Shown here one piece after another: positions 36,405 to 49,599 of a stretch of DNA of 64,000 nucleotides. Where the stretch lies: positions 1,186,829 through 1,250,828 of the forward strand of contig NW_006768772.1 of assembly GCF_000204055.1 (NCBI RefSeq), written 5' to 3'. The translations under genes were made by a program, and so were the position numbers. How positions within the stretch are numbered: position 1 is the first letter of the stretch; each line of letters begins with the position of its first letter. The notes beneath the pieces were generated by a model. The model made no database searches. It saw only the letters and a list, made by a program, of their open reading frames with translations, and was not told where the DNA came from. This DNA is from Melampsora larici-populina 98AG31. Taxonomy: Eukaryota; Basidiomycota; Pucciniomycetes; Pucciniales; Melampsoraceae.

Positions 36405-39400
36405 ATGAAGCATAGAACACTTCTGGCGTCTCTTTTAATTTTGCCCTACTTTGGTTCGGTTATCTGCAATTTGTTCACCAAAGTAGAATTGGGACCCATC
36501 AAAGATGATGACACTATACATGGTTGTCTTTCCGGTATGAAATGATGACCTTGTATCTGCGAATGTTTTGGCAACTTTGGCCCTGATCGTCAATTTGGAA
36601 GGATGATGGAGCTGATGTTTGATTCACTTTCATGCTTCATAGGTGAAAATGACATAAGAATTCAAGACGCTTTTTGGGATAGTGTACATGATAATTCATG
36701 GAAGAGCTTGACAACTACTGCTCATTGGCGCGCAACACCTACTAAAAACCAGATGCAAGGTAAGCCGATCTTGATTTTCCTAGAATTGCACCCATGAGAG
36801 GTGAATCGTCATTAATTGCTCAAACCTTCACGTGTGGTAGACAGTGTGCCTAACCAAGCAGATCGTGGCCTGAAAGCTCTTCTTTCAATGGTAGATAAGA
36901 TAAACAGGGTATTCATTCCTAATGCGGCACCCGAGCATCGTCATGTAGTTGAGGATCTAAAAGTTCAGCTTGCACAGCATGCGTCCAAGGTTTTGGGACA
37001 ACACTGGCCGTATCAAAATACGCTGATTGTTGACGAAACTGTTCAACATATTCTGAAATCTGCGTTGGCATTTAACATCTTCCAGACTCATACTTATCTC
37101 CGTGACAGAGCTGCGACAGGTCAATCTCAATATCGATTATCAGCAGCTTTTCTTACATCGAAACCTGCACATATATACGCCGGAGGATATCTAGCAAGTA
37201 TTGGGTTTTTGAACATGGTAGAGCATCTTGTGATGGATGGTCTCAGAGACGAAGGGTTGTTTAGACAGTTCTCTTTGCGAGAAGATGCTTCAATACCTTC
37301 CAAGAGGCAATTGGCTGCTAACCAAGTAACATCCAGGATTGTGCACCAGAATTCTGTGCTCACATGGTGGAAGTGTCGGCTGAGCACCAAAGATCCATAT
37401 TATTATATGTCCCGGAATGAAGTCACTGCAGAGAAAATAAAGAAGAAGCTCCGGGGTATTGAGTTTATTGGAACTCAAAACCACATGAATATTTGGAAGA
37501 GACTTGTTGGTGTGGCTGAAACCAGTCGTCTTTCCAAGAAAAAAAATGAAGACATATCATCACTTCTGAAAATCTATCCAACCGCAAAGTTTTTTTTTAG
37601 AAGACTGATGGATAATGACAACAAACATGACTCGGAGATTCTTGAAGAGTTGTGTGAAATATTGGAGATCTTTGATAGTTGTCATGATCACAGGGATAGG
37701 CGCACATTAAAATTTGCTCAGGATATCATCACTGAATTGTTTAGGTTTAGTGAAGACACTCTGGCTTCAATGAGAGAAACTGTAGTTCAAAGAGCAAAGT
37801 ATATGGTGATGTGGTGGGTACTTTCTCAAAGTGTTGCAAAAATTATCTTGAGGCTTGGACAGGATCATGGGTTGGATTTTGAAGGGTTTGATTACTCAGA
37901 TGTTCTACGATATGTCAAATACTTGTGGCACTTTATGGATGAGAAACAGACCTTCAGAAATGGTCTCAGCTTTACAAACCGCCAACCAAGAACTGCTTTT
38001 GCTTTGGGCAGGTATTACTTCATATATATTGGTTGTCAGTTACACCTTCAAAATTTAATCACTCAAGAAGCATCACACCTTTGGCCAATGACAGGAAACT
38101 TAGTGGGGAGCAACAGCTTGGAAAGCATAATTTCTCTTGACAACAGCATAACACACCCATTTGGTGTTGAGAAAGATTTACACAACCTCTTCTCTGAATA
38201 CATGAAAAGCTTTGCAGAAACATCACAGCAAATGTTGCTGATACACAAAGATTCACAAAGTGATACAGGTATCATAATCCAAGATAAGCAACGAGTTCCT
38301 GAAAAAAGGAAATCCAGTGGCAAGGATGATGAAACAGCATTTGAATTCCCCAGAAAACAATTGCCAAGAGTTGAATCAGCAAATGTCCCAGGTGACGAAA
38401 TTGAAGAGGGTGAAATTGTGGAAAGCATGGATCATAACAATTCAGGATACCCTGGTGGCTTTGACAATAGTCATTCATCAATGTTCCCAACCAGGAATGA
38501 AGGCTCAAAAAGGAAGAAAGCAAAATATACATCAAGCAGCCAAAGAGAAGTGCATGGAACACTCTCTCAAGCGATCAAAACCATACGCAAAGGGGATCCA
38601 AGGTACAGAGGTGATATGAAAATCATAGCTCAAAACAAACACAACATCCCCCAAAGAACAAAGTTGATCACCAAAGAGAACAAAACACAGCTTGAATTAC
38701 CAAGGGCCGTACCTCATTCCCCAGCAAGAGACATTGGAGATGCTGAGATGGTGGTAGAAATGCTTCACAACAATTTTAAATCACATGATAGCCCAAGCAA
38801 TGTTTTGCCAATAGCTGCTCAAACAAAAGATAAAGAAAAAATTGAATCATTCAAGAGTAAGAAGAGAAAATACATAGTGAAAGACCAAAGAGAAGTGCCT
38901 GGATCACATCATCATGAGATGAATGCTAAAAGACAGGGCATTAGGCAAATAGGTGATCTGAAATTTGATGGGTCAAACAACAAGGCAATGAGTGTTGACA
39001 CAAAGAGCACAGCTCATATGATGTCAACCCCAAAATCAAGAGTTAATCTTGTCTCTTCTCCTCACATTCCCCCTCAACTTCACCATTTGATAACAACCCC
39101 AAAAAAACAAGATCCTCCCAAGTTGGATCTGAGTGAGCTCTTCCAAGAGCTGTTTGGAGAGGAAACACCCAAGGGGCCATCTTCTGCAAAAGACCTTCAG
39201 GAAGACACAGGATCTTACAGTATGCAGCTCAGTCATGCATCTGATGCTTGGTCAGAGATCCAAGGAATTGAACACAATGTAGACATCTCTCCAGTCAAAG
39301 ACCACACTTTAAGGACAGCTTCAAAGTTTAAGAAAGATATCACTCTTGCTAGCAAGGGTATTCAGAAGAGCATGGGAAAAGAAGATACTCGGATTAAACC

Positions 39401-39896
39401 ACCCAAATTAAAACCAAACAAAATTGCAGGTGTATACAACGGGTCAGAAGATACCTCCACCATAAGCCCAGCCCCTCAGTCAATCTCAAGTAGGATTTGG
39501 AAAGCAAAAGACAAGGGATTGAAAGTAGAGATCCCACCAAAACATATCTGGAGTATTACACATCCTAAATCTAGTAAGGAGGATATCTTAATGAAGGGTG
39601 GTGAAAAAACTAAAGGTCATGTTATCAAGTTTTATCCCTCTGATATGGTTTCTTCATCAAGCCAGGTGCAAAATCAGGGCAATTCCTTCAAAACCCTTCA
39701 TTCAGGTAAAGATATTGACAAATCAAACCTTGACCATCCAAAAGAAGGAATCAGTATGTGGCCAGAAGCCATTACCATTGTGGATGCACCACCAAATTCC
39801 CCTTCAACAAATGTCAACACAGATGAAGATCAAGTAATACCTAGTGGTTTTAGGCTTTTTGGTTTTGATATCAAACCAGCTGACCATCATGATTAA
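36405..39896 (+). CDS. Large secreted protein of unknown family, copy 2
   Basis: Exons 36405-36534, 36643-36759 and 36841-39896 give 1100 residues with all phases matching those of copy 3. Residues 1-21 are a signal peptide (TLLASLLILPYFGSVIC). A conserved N-terminal globular half (to about residue 480) contains FWDSVHDNSWKSL, RVFIPNAAPEHRHVVEDLK, IGFLNMVEHLVMDGL, QRAKYMVMWW and YFIYIGCQLHLQNLI. The rest is charged and probably disordered, with an EIEEGEIVE motif, basic clusters (KRKK) and a conserved LFQELFGEETPKGPS block; it ends in FRLFGFDIKPADH. I recognise no domain. The paired basic and acidic motifs look nuclear rather than extracellular, which is odd for a protein with a signal peptide and would fit a host-directed effector; that is speculation. 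Confidence 0.85.
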
Positions 39897-40480
39897 AGAT
39901 ATCTACATTTCATTTCACAAAATCACAGCACAAAATTACAAAAAACTTGTGCTCTTTTGCATGCTTGTATGTCATAAAAGTTAAAAGTTTGAAATTCTAT
40001 TCCACTTGGTATTGAATTGGGTCATATTTGAAATGTAGATATGATGTATGCAACAGGTCCTCAAAGCTAGATACTTTGGGACCCAGATAGCAAGCACTTT
40101 TGTTACCACCCAAAAAAACCAAAAAGTATAAGACAACTATATACATGTACAATACATATGTAACTTTGAGTACCATAATATTACTCTTTTCCTTAAAGTT
40201 ACAATTACAGATCTTTGAGTATCAGTGATCATTCATGATGTCCAGATGAATTTTTCAGATGTGTAAAGTTTGCAAGAGCCTAGATACTCACTGTATTCAT
40301 TGATCAATACTATTATCATTCAATTTGATTTATTTAAAGTTTTGATTACAAATTCTTCTATATTTCCAATTCCACATAAGAACAAAGAGAAATGTAATAA
40401 ACAAATCTAAAGAATAAAAAGCTCTAATTTCCAACAAAAATGATTCCAAATGAGTTTAACCATAATCTAGAAAAAAATAT
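39897..40480. other. Intergenic, convergent 3' ends
   Basis: AT-rich DNA between the convergent copy 2 gene and the methyltransferase gene. No gene or repeat seen. Confidence 0.5.
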
Positions 40481-42013
40481 TCAACTTCGTCTACAAATCT
40501 TTAAATATTGATAATCACTACAACCTTGACCAAAACTAATTCCATCTTCTTTGAAATATTCTTTGATTTCTAAAACACTTTTCTCATTCATCAATTCACT
40601 ATTCTGTAAACTTTGAATTCCATTAGGTTTAGCTTTAGAGTTTTCTTCTTCTTCCCATTGACAATCATGTTTAGGTAACAGTTTAAGATCAGTAGAATTA
40701 AGTAATTCCTCTATATCTTGACCTCCAAATGCATTATGAACAGCTTGAGATTCGAGTGCAAAGGTTGGACGAAGAGGTAAAAGAAGATGGAAAGTAGGTT
40801 GAGGTGGTTCAGACGTAAGATCATGAATCAGGTTCGGTTTGAGGAAGAATTGAACGGCTTCTGAGGCCCATGTAGCATGTTGAGGTTCATAGACCAAATC
40901 ACTACCAAGGATCACATCAAATCCATACTTATATCCTTTTTGAGATAAACTAGAACCTTGAAGCTCCCTCCAATCTAATGTTTCAATCTTGACAGATAAA
41001 GTTGATTCACATTCCTCTGGAAGAACATATCCATCTGCGTTTAATGAAAGGTTATGATTAAGATTCACAAGAACTTTGGGATGATAATCTGTGAGAATCA
41101 ATTCGATATCGATAGGTGATGTTGCGTCACTCTTTGATCGTAAAAATCGAGCCAATACGCATGCTGTAGTGATACCAACAAGTCCAGTGCCTGCGCCAAG
41201 TTCAAGAATTTTGAGCGAACGTCGTGTGGGACTTGTGATTAATGGTGGCGTGTTGAACTGCACATCTGCCGATAATGATACTGAATGATCCAATTGAGCG
41301 GGGGCGAGCTGAGGAAAGCATTTTAGTGGATCAGAGGCGATTCGACGACAAAGCAATGGCGCCGAATTCCAGGTTTGACATCCGATGGCTGCGTATGACA
41401 TTATATCCTCGCGAATCAAGATTTCAATCACACCACTTTTACTGTGGGCGGGTGGAAGATCACAATTTGAATTGAGCTCAAATACACATTTTCGAGTATA
41501 AGGTTGGGAAGCAGTTGCTGTAGCATGATTGAATACACAAATTCGATTAGTAATATGGTCCTATGATATTTTTTCAAGCATCCAAGATCATGACTATATA
41601 GGCTAGACAAAAAGTTGCTTACCCGGGCTCCCAGTGAGAAACGCGAGTACATTGCCAGCAAAAGCAGCTAAAGCGTCCCAATCATCAAAATCATGAGACT
41701 TATATATCGACTCTTCAGATGACTCTATAGATGATAATTTTAATGAGATAGACATAAGACGAGTTAACCAATTTGTAGCAAAACTTCTTTCCCATGGATC
41801 GATTTGATTCTGATTTTCATGATGATCATTTTGTTCTTCAACTTGAGTAGAAGATGAATGTAATTGTTGAACCAAATTCCAAAGTGATTTATAATTTAAA
41901 TGAAGTGGATTGTTGCTGAGATGTGGAAGCCAAGTTGAGAATGAAAGTGAAGTTGAAGTATCCGTAGTGACTGTCATGTTTTTGTCTTTGGCGGAGTTCA
42001 TTTTGAATGGCAA
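40481..42013 (-). CDS. Family-16 (seven-beta-strand) lysine methyltransferase
   Basis: Exons (minus) 42013-41623 and 41517-40481 give 475 residues (471 if the ATG at 42001 is used). Splicing joins GTAAGC to a CTACAG acceptor and yields a continuous peptide across the junction. The SAM-binding motif I is LKILELGAGTGLVGI at about residue 232, followed by IELILTDYHP (motif II acid), DWREL and FDVILGSDLVYEP at about 333. This last block with the DLVYEP string is typical of Methyltransf_16 enzymes that modify lysines of translation factors or chaperones (the fungal Efm/METTL21-like group). The protein substrate cannot be told from sequence alone. The gene is intact and starts 126-138 bases from the divergent bL33m gene. 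Confidence 0.88.
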
Positions 42014-42138
42014 TTGAGTTTTCAGTATCAGACTAAGACACTAGGGTTAGGGTTCATCCCTTGACTTTCCTCTTCTCTTTCTTGTTCAGCGTAATTTCCG
42101 AGCATCTTGGTCTTTCCAACATCAGTGACGGCTTCTCC

Positions 42139-42651
42139 ATGCCACCAAAAACTCGGTAAGCTCATAAGAAACCTTTCTCGGTCCACTCATCTTTCAGCCT
42201 CCATACTAACAATCGACATTGGATATCTTGACGCTACAGAACCGTTCTTGTCAAATTGGTCTCTACTGCAGGTACACCTCATGTTCCGTTTTGAAATGCC
42301 CGCTACCATTTTCTTGGGATTGATATGATATGATCTTTTGATTACCGTTAGGTACTGGGTTCTTTTATACCACTACCAAGGTCCGGACAGCAGAACGGAA
42401 AATTGCTCGAATGAAATATGATCCTAGAGGTTAGCTTTTGTTCAATTCTACACCGATTTATAAAGATGATAACTGAAAATGAATCATCTCCGTTTTCACC
42501 TTTCAACATCTCTCTCCTTTCCACTCACCGTGTCGGCATTTTCTTGACACTTGATCCAATTCTTTTGGATTTTTTACATCGCTTTGAAATTGGACCATAT
42601 CATCGAACAGTCAATAAACATGTACTCTTTACTGAACAAAAAATAAAATGA
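42139..42651 (+). CDS. Mitochondrial large-subunit ribosomal protein bL33m
   Basis: A four-exon gene of only 55 codons: 42139-42155, 42240-42271, 42352-42429 and 42611-42651. All introns are GT-AG and phases match. The product starts MPPKTRTVLVKLVSTAGTG, continues GFFYTTTKVRT and MKYDPRVNKHVLFTEQKIK, and stops. GTGFFYTT, MKYDPRV and KHVLFTE are the hallmarks of bacterial and mitochondrial L33. It lacks the zinc-binding cysteines, as many mitochondrial versions do. There is no long presequence; basic N termini of this size serve as such in fungal L33 homologues (yeast Mrpl39). The gene shares a short divergent promoter with the methyltransferase. Confidence 0.93.
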
Positions 42652-43904
42652 CATCAATCGAAACGGGTCTCTAGACTTCCTCTTTGCCAACGTTTCGAGC
42701 TCTTGCCCTACTTCAGCAGTTCGCAAAAGCTATCTGCTTTAGATTACAAATTATGGCACATTTACAATCATCATTGTTGGGCAAGTTGATTTTTATTGGT
42801 TGAAAATGCGAGAAATTGGAGATTAACCTCGGGAGAATACTATCCATCCTCGAATCGAGCAAATGGAACTGGAAGATCAATTTGAATTACTAGCCCCACA
42901 TAAAATATGCTCGAGACGATTATCGATTGGGCAGTTTACAGATACTATTAGTAAATTTAAATGAAGACTTGTAATCATCGACAATCCATGGAATCTTCCC
43001 CGTTTACTTATCTGGTCTGGTATTTGAAAATTGCAAGATTCTTAAATGACATCATGGTGTAAATTGCAAGGATGCTCATAGATTCAGTTATATCTACATA
43101 TAGAGTAACAAGTGATTCTAAGTAAACTTCGAGATGAAAAAATATTAAGAAACCCTTGAAATCATATCCCGTGCGCCGACATTGACTTCTATAATAAGAC
43201 ATGTTGCCGGATCGGAACTATGTACAAACGAGCATCAGCCAAGTTATCTCAACTCAGGCAAAAAAATATCAACAAGTCTGCAAAAATGGAATGCTGTTGA
43301 CTCACAACGAGAAACATCAAATAAAATGCAAGCCTTTCAATAAATACATTCAATTAAGTTGACCATCTAAGATTGCATGGCCTGTCCGAAGATATACCTA
43401 TCAATGCTGGTAATCTCGGCATCATTTTTTTTACCAGAAAAGGCTTCTTGAGGATGCAGTGATCCAAGTGAGCAGTCAAACCCCTAAGCCGTTTGGGATA
43501 GATCTAACAATGCCACTTTGATCTTGAGCATACCATCAGTTTGTCTGATAAAAGAAAGCACAATTGATTTTGCACAGCTCGGTCTTTTAAGGTTCTTTTC
43601 GCTTGCTAATACTATTCACCCACGCTCTTCAATGAGAGGAAAATAAGTCTGAACCCTTAAAACATGTCCCAAGATCTCGCAGGGCGCGTTCTAACCTCGC
43701 AAGCTCGGTCACCAGACACCCGATGAGACGGAGGACCACTGCCTGATTGAGGAACTGAGTTACGCAGGTTAGTGTATGAACTTTATCCAAACAGGATGGG
43801 TGGCGCATTCACCGTCTTGGCCCTGAGAAACCTTTCCTGTACATAGACTTCTGAAACCGTCATCTGATGAGATCGTGGCAGTGATCTCCTGTGTATATAT
43901 GATG
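42652..43904. other. Intergenic region, no gene seen
   Basis: About 1.2 kb with no supported coding or RNA gene. From about 43803 the string CATTCACCGTCTTGGCCCTG matches sequence at about 36071 before copy 2, so the duplicated unit of the secreted family begins near here. Confidence 0.5.
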
Positions 43905-43995
43905 AAAAATCAGTTTCTGGTGTGATGTTGAACATTGAAAGTATGGGGTATAAGGTATAAGACTTGTAATGTTGATTGGCTGAAACGTGCAATCT
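43905..43995 (+). promoter_or_regulatory. Shared upstream block of the secreted family, copy 3
   Basis: AATCAGTTTCTGGTGTGATG, TTGAACAT and AAGACTTGTAATGTTGATTGG correspond to the blocks ahead of copies 1 and 2. Confidence 0.5.
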
Positions 43996-44158
43996 GATGC
44001 TTATGTCTGCTGCACCCGCACGTACATAAAAGTTCAAGATGAAGTAGAGGTCACTTGTGGTATCTTTTTAATTCTCGCCTACTTTAATTCAAGCCAATTA
44101 GCTACTTATCAAAACTTGGGTTGTTGTGACTACAATATTGGATTACCTTCAAGTCAAG

Positions 44159-47100
44159 ATGAAGCAAAGGACGCTTCTATTGTTTCTTCTAATTGATACC
44201 TACTTTGCTTTAGTCCTCGGTAATTTGTTCACCAAAACATATTTGAAGACCGTCAAAGATGATGACATTGTGCACAATAGTCTTGCCGGTATGAAATGTC
44301 CTCTGCTTGTCTGCAGACTCCAGAGACTCTTTGCTTGCGCTGGCTCTGATCCGCAATCCTACAAGATGATGGAGCTCATATTTTGTTTACCTTCATCATA
44401 GATAGAAAGGACATGCATATTCAAGAATTTTTTTGGGACACTATGCATGATGATTCATGGAAAACCTTCGCATTTATTGCTCGATCGTTCACAAAAACTG
44501 CTAAACGCCAAATGCAAGGTATGTAAAACATTTTAATTTTTCTCGAATAAACTTCTCCCAAGGTGGTTTGTTAGTAATTCTCAAAGCTTGTGTAATAGAC
44601 TGTGGGCCTAGCAAAGGAGATTCTGGCCTGGAAGTTCTGCGTTCATTGGTAGATAATATCAACAGAGTCTTCATTCCTGACGCGGCGCCCAAGCATCAAT
44701 ATGTAATTGAAGACCTAAAAACCGAGTTGGCAGAGTGTGCATCCAAGCTTTGGCGTAAATACAAGTCGGGTGAAAGAGCCAGGAGTGTTGATGACCTCCT
44801 GGGACACATTTTGAGATCTGCATTATCATTCAAAATTTTTGAGAAGCAAATCCTTGGAATAGATTCAATGGTTCAATCTCGAGCTCACTTATCCGCAGAT
44901 TTCTGTCTGTCAAGCCCCGCACAGGTATATGCGGAAGGATTTCAAGCAAGCATTGGATTTTTAAACATGGTAGAGCATCTTGTGATTGACGGTCTCAAAG
45001 AAAGAAAAGCATTCAAAAAATATCCTTTGATAGAAGGTGTTCCAATACCTTTCAAGACGCCAATCCTTAGTAATAAAATAACATCTAGGATCATGCATCA
45101 AAATGCTCTGCTTACATGGTGGAAGGTTCATCTAAACGTTAAAGATCCTTATGGGGGAACAAGTGACGTTTCTCTAGAGCAATTAAAGCACACGGTCCGG
45201 GGGTTCGAGTTTATTGGGTCTCAAGAACATATCAACGTTTGGAAGAGCCTCCTTGATGTGGTTGTGACCACTGGTGCATCCACAATACAAATTCGAGACA
45301 AACTGCCACGTCTAAAAAAGTATCCAAAAGCAGTAAGATTTTTTAGAAGACTGATGCACATCGAAGATGAAAAGAACTTGGGAATTCTTGAAGCCTTGTA
45401 TAAAATATTGGAGATCTTCGAAGCTTGTCATGATGAATGGGACCAAGAGTCGTTAAGGTTTTCTCAGGACGTCATCAATGAACTTTTCATGTTCAATGAA
45501 AACACTTTGTATACAAAAAGGGAAACGATAGTTCAAAGAGCAAAGTATATGGTAATGTGGTGGATGCTTTCTGAAAGTATTGCAAAAACTATTATGAAAT
45601 TTTGGACAGAACACGGGATGTATTTTGAAGTGTTTGATCAACAAAGTGTTCTTCGATTTACAAGATACTTATGGCACTTTATGGATGAAAAAGAACGCTT
45701 AAATCATGGTCTTGCCTATAAAAACCGCCAAGAAAGAAATTCTTTTGTCTTGGGAAGGCATTACTTCATATACATTGGGTGTCAGTTACACCTTCAAGAT
45801 TTGATCATAAATAAACCATCAAATCTTTGGCCAATGACAGGAAACTTGATAGGGAGTGATAGCTTGGATAAGATACTCTCTCTTGAAAAGGGAAGATCAC
45901 ACCCAGTTGAGGTTGAGAAAGATTTACACAGCCTATTTTCTGAGTACATGAGAGCCTCTGTACAGACTTCAAAGGACATTCCCCAGAAATACAAAGAGTC
46001 AGAAAGCAGTAAAGATATCATGATGCTAAACAAACAAACACTTTCAAATAACAGAAAATTTAATGGCAAAGATGAGGGGAAACAATTGGAGTTACCACAG
46101 CAGGAAGTGCCAAGAGTTGGATCAGAAGAATTCCTTGATAATGACATTGAAGAGGGTGAGATTGTTGAAGAAATGGACCACAAAACTCCAGGATCCCATG
46201 GTGTCTTTGAGAATGCTTATGAAATAGATTCACCCACAAGGAATGAAGGACCACCTGGTTTCAAGAGGAAGAACGGAGAGCACTCCTCAAGTGGCCAAAG
46301 AGAAGTTCATGAATCACTGTCTCAAGAGATTGGATCCAGGGGAAAGGGGGATACAGGATCAAGCAGTGGTATGAATATCATAGCCCAAGATGAAAATAGA
46401 ATGCCCAAAAAAAGAAAATTCTTCAACAAAGATGAGGGAAAACAACTGGAGTTACCAGAAAACAGATCACCCCAATTTATATCAGTAGATCTTCCAGTAC
46501 AAGAAGTTGAAGAAGGTGAAATTTTAGCAGAGATGGATCACCACACTTCAGAATCCCCTAGTACTAGTGGCTTCAAAAATGCTCTACCAATGGATTCTCC
46601 TAAAAGGGATAAAGAATTTAGCAAATTCATTGACAGGAAGAAGGGAAAATATGTGTCAAGCGACCACAGAAGAGTTCTCAAATCTCCCTCTCAAGAAATT
46701 AATGCAAGAACGGAAGGGGATAGTCAAGCTGGGGAGCTGAGCTTTGATAAATCAAACCATAAGACAATAAGTGTTGATTCAAAAGACCCAAATTATATGG
46801 TCTCATCTCCTAAATTATCTCCTACTGACCAGTCAACCAACATATCAAAAAGTTTCATACAAACTCTAGCCCAGAAGAAGCAAAGAGGTTTATTACAAAA
46901 CAATAAATTGCCAGAACTTGGAGCAACAGATATTCCAGAGCATAGCCCCACGGCTCACAGGGGTCTCAATCCATTGGACCACAAATCTTCAAGACCCTCA
47001 AATGTATTTTCTGACCCTTTGATACCAAATGTGTTGAGGGGTACCAAAGAACAAACTCTGGAGTCTGAGAAGGATGAGGGAGATCTTCTTGATTCACACT

Positions 47101-48359
47101 CTGAGGATATGGAAACCAGAATTGAAGGTAATAGTCAAGGGGGAAATACAATACTTGAAGGCACAAATTACAACAAATATTCTCATGACATGAAGAGCAC
47201 AAATAGTGTTGAGATAACTCCTAGAATTCCTCCCATAGATCACCAATTGATAGAAAACACACAAAGGCAGTTGCATTTGAGTGAGCTCTTCAAAAATCTG
47301 TTTGGGGAGGAGAGCCCCAAGGGGCCATCATTTACCAAAGATCTTCACAGAGCCAAAGATGTGTCTCAAATGCACTTGAGTGATGCATGTGATAATTGGT
47401 CAGAGATCAAAGGATTCACAGATGACATAGACATGTCTCCAGTTGAAGAACACAATCCAAGGACAACACCCAAACTTAAGCAAGAGCATGTACCATTGGG
47501 GAATGAAAACCAGCATATAATTCCATCTAAAACAGATTCAAACAGAATTTCAGATACTGATGAGATAGTATTGCATAGCTCAAAAGGAAAGACTTTTGTC
47601 CAAAACTCACCTCCCCACTCACCCCGTGTGAGACAGTCCATCCAAAATCTGATTAGGGAGGAGAGCCCCAAGGCAATTCATCCTAACCAAAAACTTCAGA
47701 GAGACGCAGATGTTCACAATAGGAAGTCCAGTGATGAATCGGATGATTGGGCCAAGAAAGGAGGAATTACAGATGATATAAACATGCCTTTGGTGGACAA
47801 GCACAATTCAAGGATAGCTTCCAAGCTTAAGCAAGATGTTATGCCCATTGGTGGGGGTATCCAGAAGAGCTTAGGAAATGAAGATCAGAGGATTATTGCA
47901 CCCAAGATAAATTCAAACAAGATTTCAGATACTGGAGAACTAGGACTGCAAATTTCAGGAGGTGATACCTCCAAAAACTCGGCTCCTCACTCCTCAAGAA
48001 GGATTTGGAATGGGAAAGGTGAGGAATTGGAAAAAGAGATCCCACCAAAAGCTATCTTGAGTGTTACAAATCCTACATCAATCAGTATTGAGTCTTCTCC
48101 CTCTGGAATGGCGTCTACATCAACCCACGTGCAAAAGTGGGGCAGTTTCCTTGACACAATTCATTCAGGTAAAAATACTGGTGAGCTGAAATATGACCCT
48201 CAAAAAGAAGGAACCAATATTTGGCCAAAAAGAATCTCCATAAAGGACTCAGATTTCATTCCGCCTCCAAGAGCTGACAACACAGGCGGAGATCAACCAG
48301 TACCTGATGTATTTAGGCTTTTTGGTGTTGATATAAGACCAGCTGACCATAACAGATGA
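44159..48359 (+). CDS. Large secreted protein of unknown family, copy 3
   Basis: Exons 44159-44288, 44402-44518 and 44599-48359 give 1335 residues. The first two exons have exactly the same lengths (130 and 117 bases) and phases as copy 2. Residues 1-21 form the signal peptide (TLLLFLLIDTYFALVLG). The N-terminal half keeps RVFIPDAAPKHQYVIEDLK, IGFLNMVEHLVIDGL, QRAKYMVMWW and HYFIYIGCQLHLQDLI. The C-terminal half is longer than in copy 2 because disordered blocks have been duplicated: IEEGEIVEEMDH and VEEGEILAEMDH, each before a basic stretch, and LFKNLFGEESPKGPS followed by a second QNLIREESPK block. It ends FRLFGVDIRPADH, as copy 2. No known domain. A fast-evolving tail behind a conserved core suggests selection or relaxed constraint on the tail. 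Confidence 0.85.
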
Positions 48360-49270
48360 AAAAAATCACCTATCCAATGAGCAAAAGAGGTTTTTTATTT
48401 TGTTTTGTATGTGTGCCAAAAGAGGTATCAGCCTGAATCTATATCATATGTGCAATTGTGTTCCAATCAAATTTGAAAGCTAAAGAGAATAAGCAATCTT
48501 GGCAAGTGAATGAATAACATGTCAAGAAATAGTTTATCAGTCATTGAATATTGAGGACATTGAGATGTCCAAGTGAGAACCTCGGGAAGTTTAAAACCCT
48601 TTCAGGTCTGTGCCATAGAAATATCATCATGTTGTTACTTAGACTGCAAAAACTTGCAGAATACACAAAATACTCCTCATGACTTCTTTGGATTAAAATT
48701 GTGGGAGTAATAGATGTATACCAGCTGTGAATGGGAGATACTCTTGAGCTGGACTCTAAAGAAATTTCAAGGGACACAATATGTGTTGAATGATAAAGAG
48801 GCGTCTTCCCATTCTCAAACTTTATATTTGACCCTGTCTTTTTCTCATTAAATCCAAGATTTATCCTCCAGAATATATAGCTTCAGATCTGGTTGTAGAC
48901 TTTCATTTGTCTAAAGTGACTGGATAGATATTTTCAACTATCATGGAAGTGAAGGGGCTCAAGTACATTAATAAAAGTGTGACCTGTGTATGTGTCCAAT
49001 AAATGTTGAACAAAACACTCTGAGTTTCTCAATCAATTGCAGACAATTCATATGTTTCTTCAGAGGAAACTTCAGCTGCACAATGGGGATACACAAAAAC
49101 ATTATGATGTACAATTCATCTGGATAATTTCCAGCTGATTTTGTAAATCTTTTCCAATTGAAAACTTGAGCAAATTGGTGTAGAAGGCGGGTCAAGCTCC
49201 ATCAACACTGCTGTACTGATAGCATGGCAGTGATTCTGGATCTCAAGCTTTGTAATGTGATAAATTTTCA
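48360..49270. other. Intergenic region, no gene seen
   Basis: AT-rich DNA downstream of copy 3. Short open frames on both strands have no support. Confidence 0.45.
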
Positions 49271-49595
49271 AGTTGAAGTGGCTGGAGCTTTAGGTCTTGA
49301 ACATGATATGTTACCTTCACCTTGTTGAAGTTGAGTTTGTTCCTCTCTTGATGCAGAACTTGCCCAGGATTGAACTTCTGAAAGTGCAAGTGGCAATCAC
49401 CTCAGCAAGTACCAATCAGGATATATACCAAATATCTCACAGCTATTCAAGCTTGGAGTCCCTCAAGCAAGTGAGACCCAAAAGTATTGCACATTTGTAA
49501 ACAGCCATTGTCTTGATCTCCTAAGTTTGACAGCACAATATCACCTTTAGTCTCACTCTCAGTAGCTTATGATAATGAAGCCTCAAAACTTACCT
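49271..49595 (+). repeat. Dispersed repeat of about 325 bp, copy A
   Basis: The segment from AAGTTGAAGTGGCTGGAGCT to TATGATAATGAAGCCTC has a diverged direct copy at about 58125-58460, in the same orientation. Stretches such as GGAGTCCCTCAAGCAAG and TTGCACATTTGTAAACAGCC are identical. Copy A has a 67-codon open frame that is broken in copy B, so coding is doubtful. Confidence 0.7.
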
Positions 49596-49599
49596 GTAG

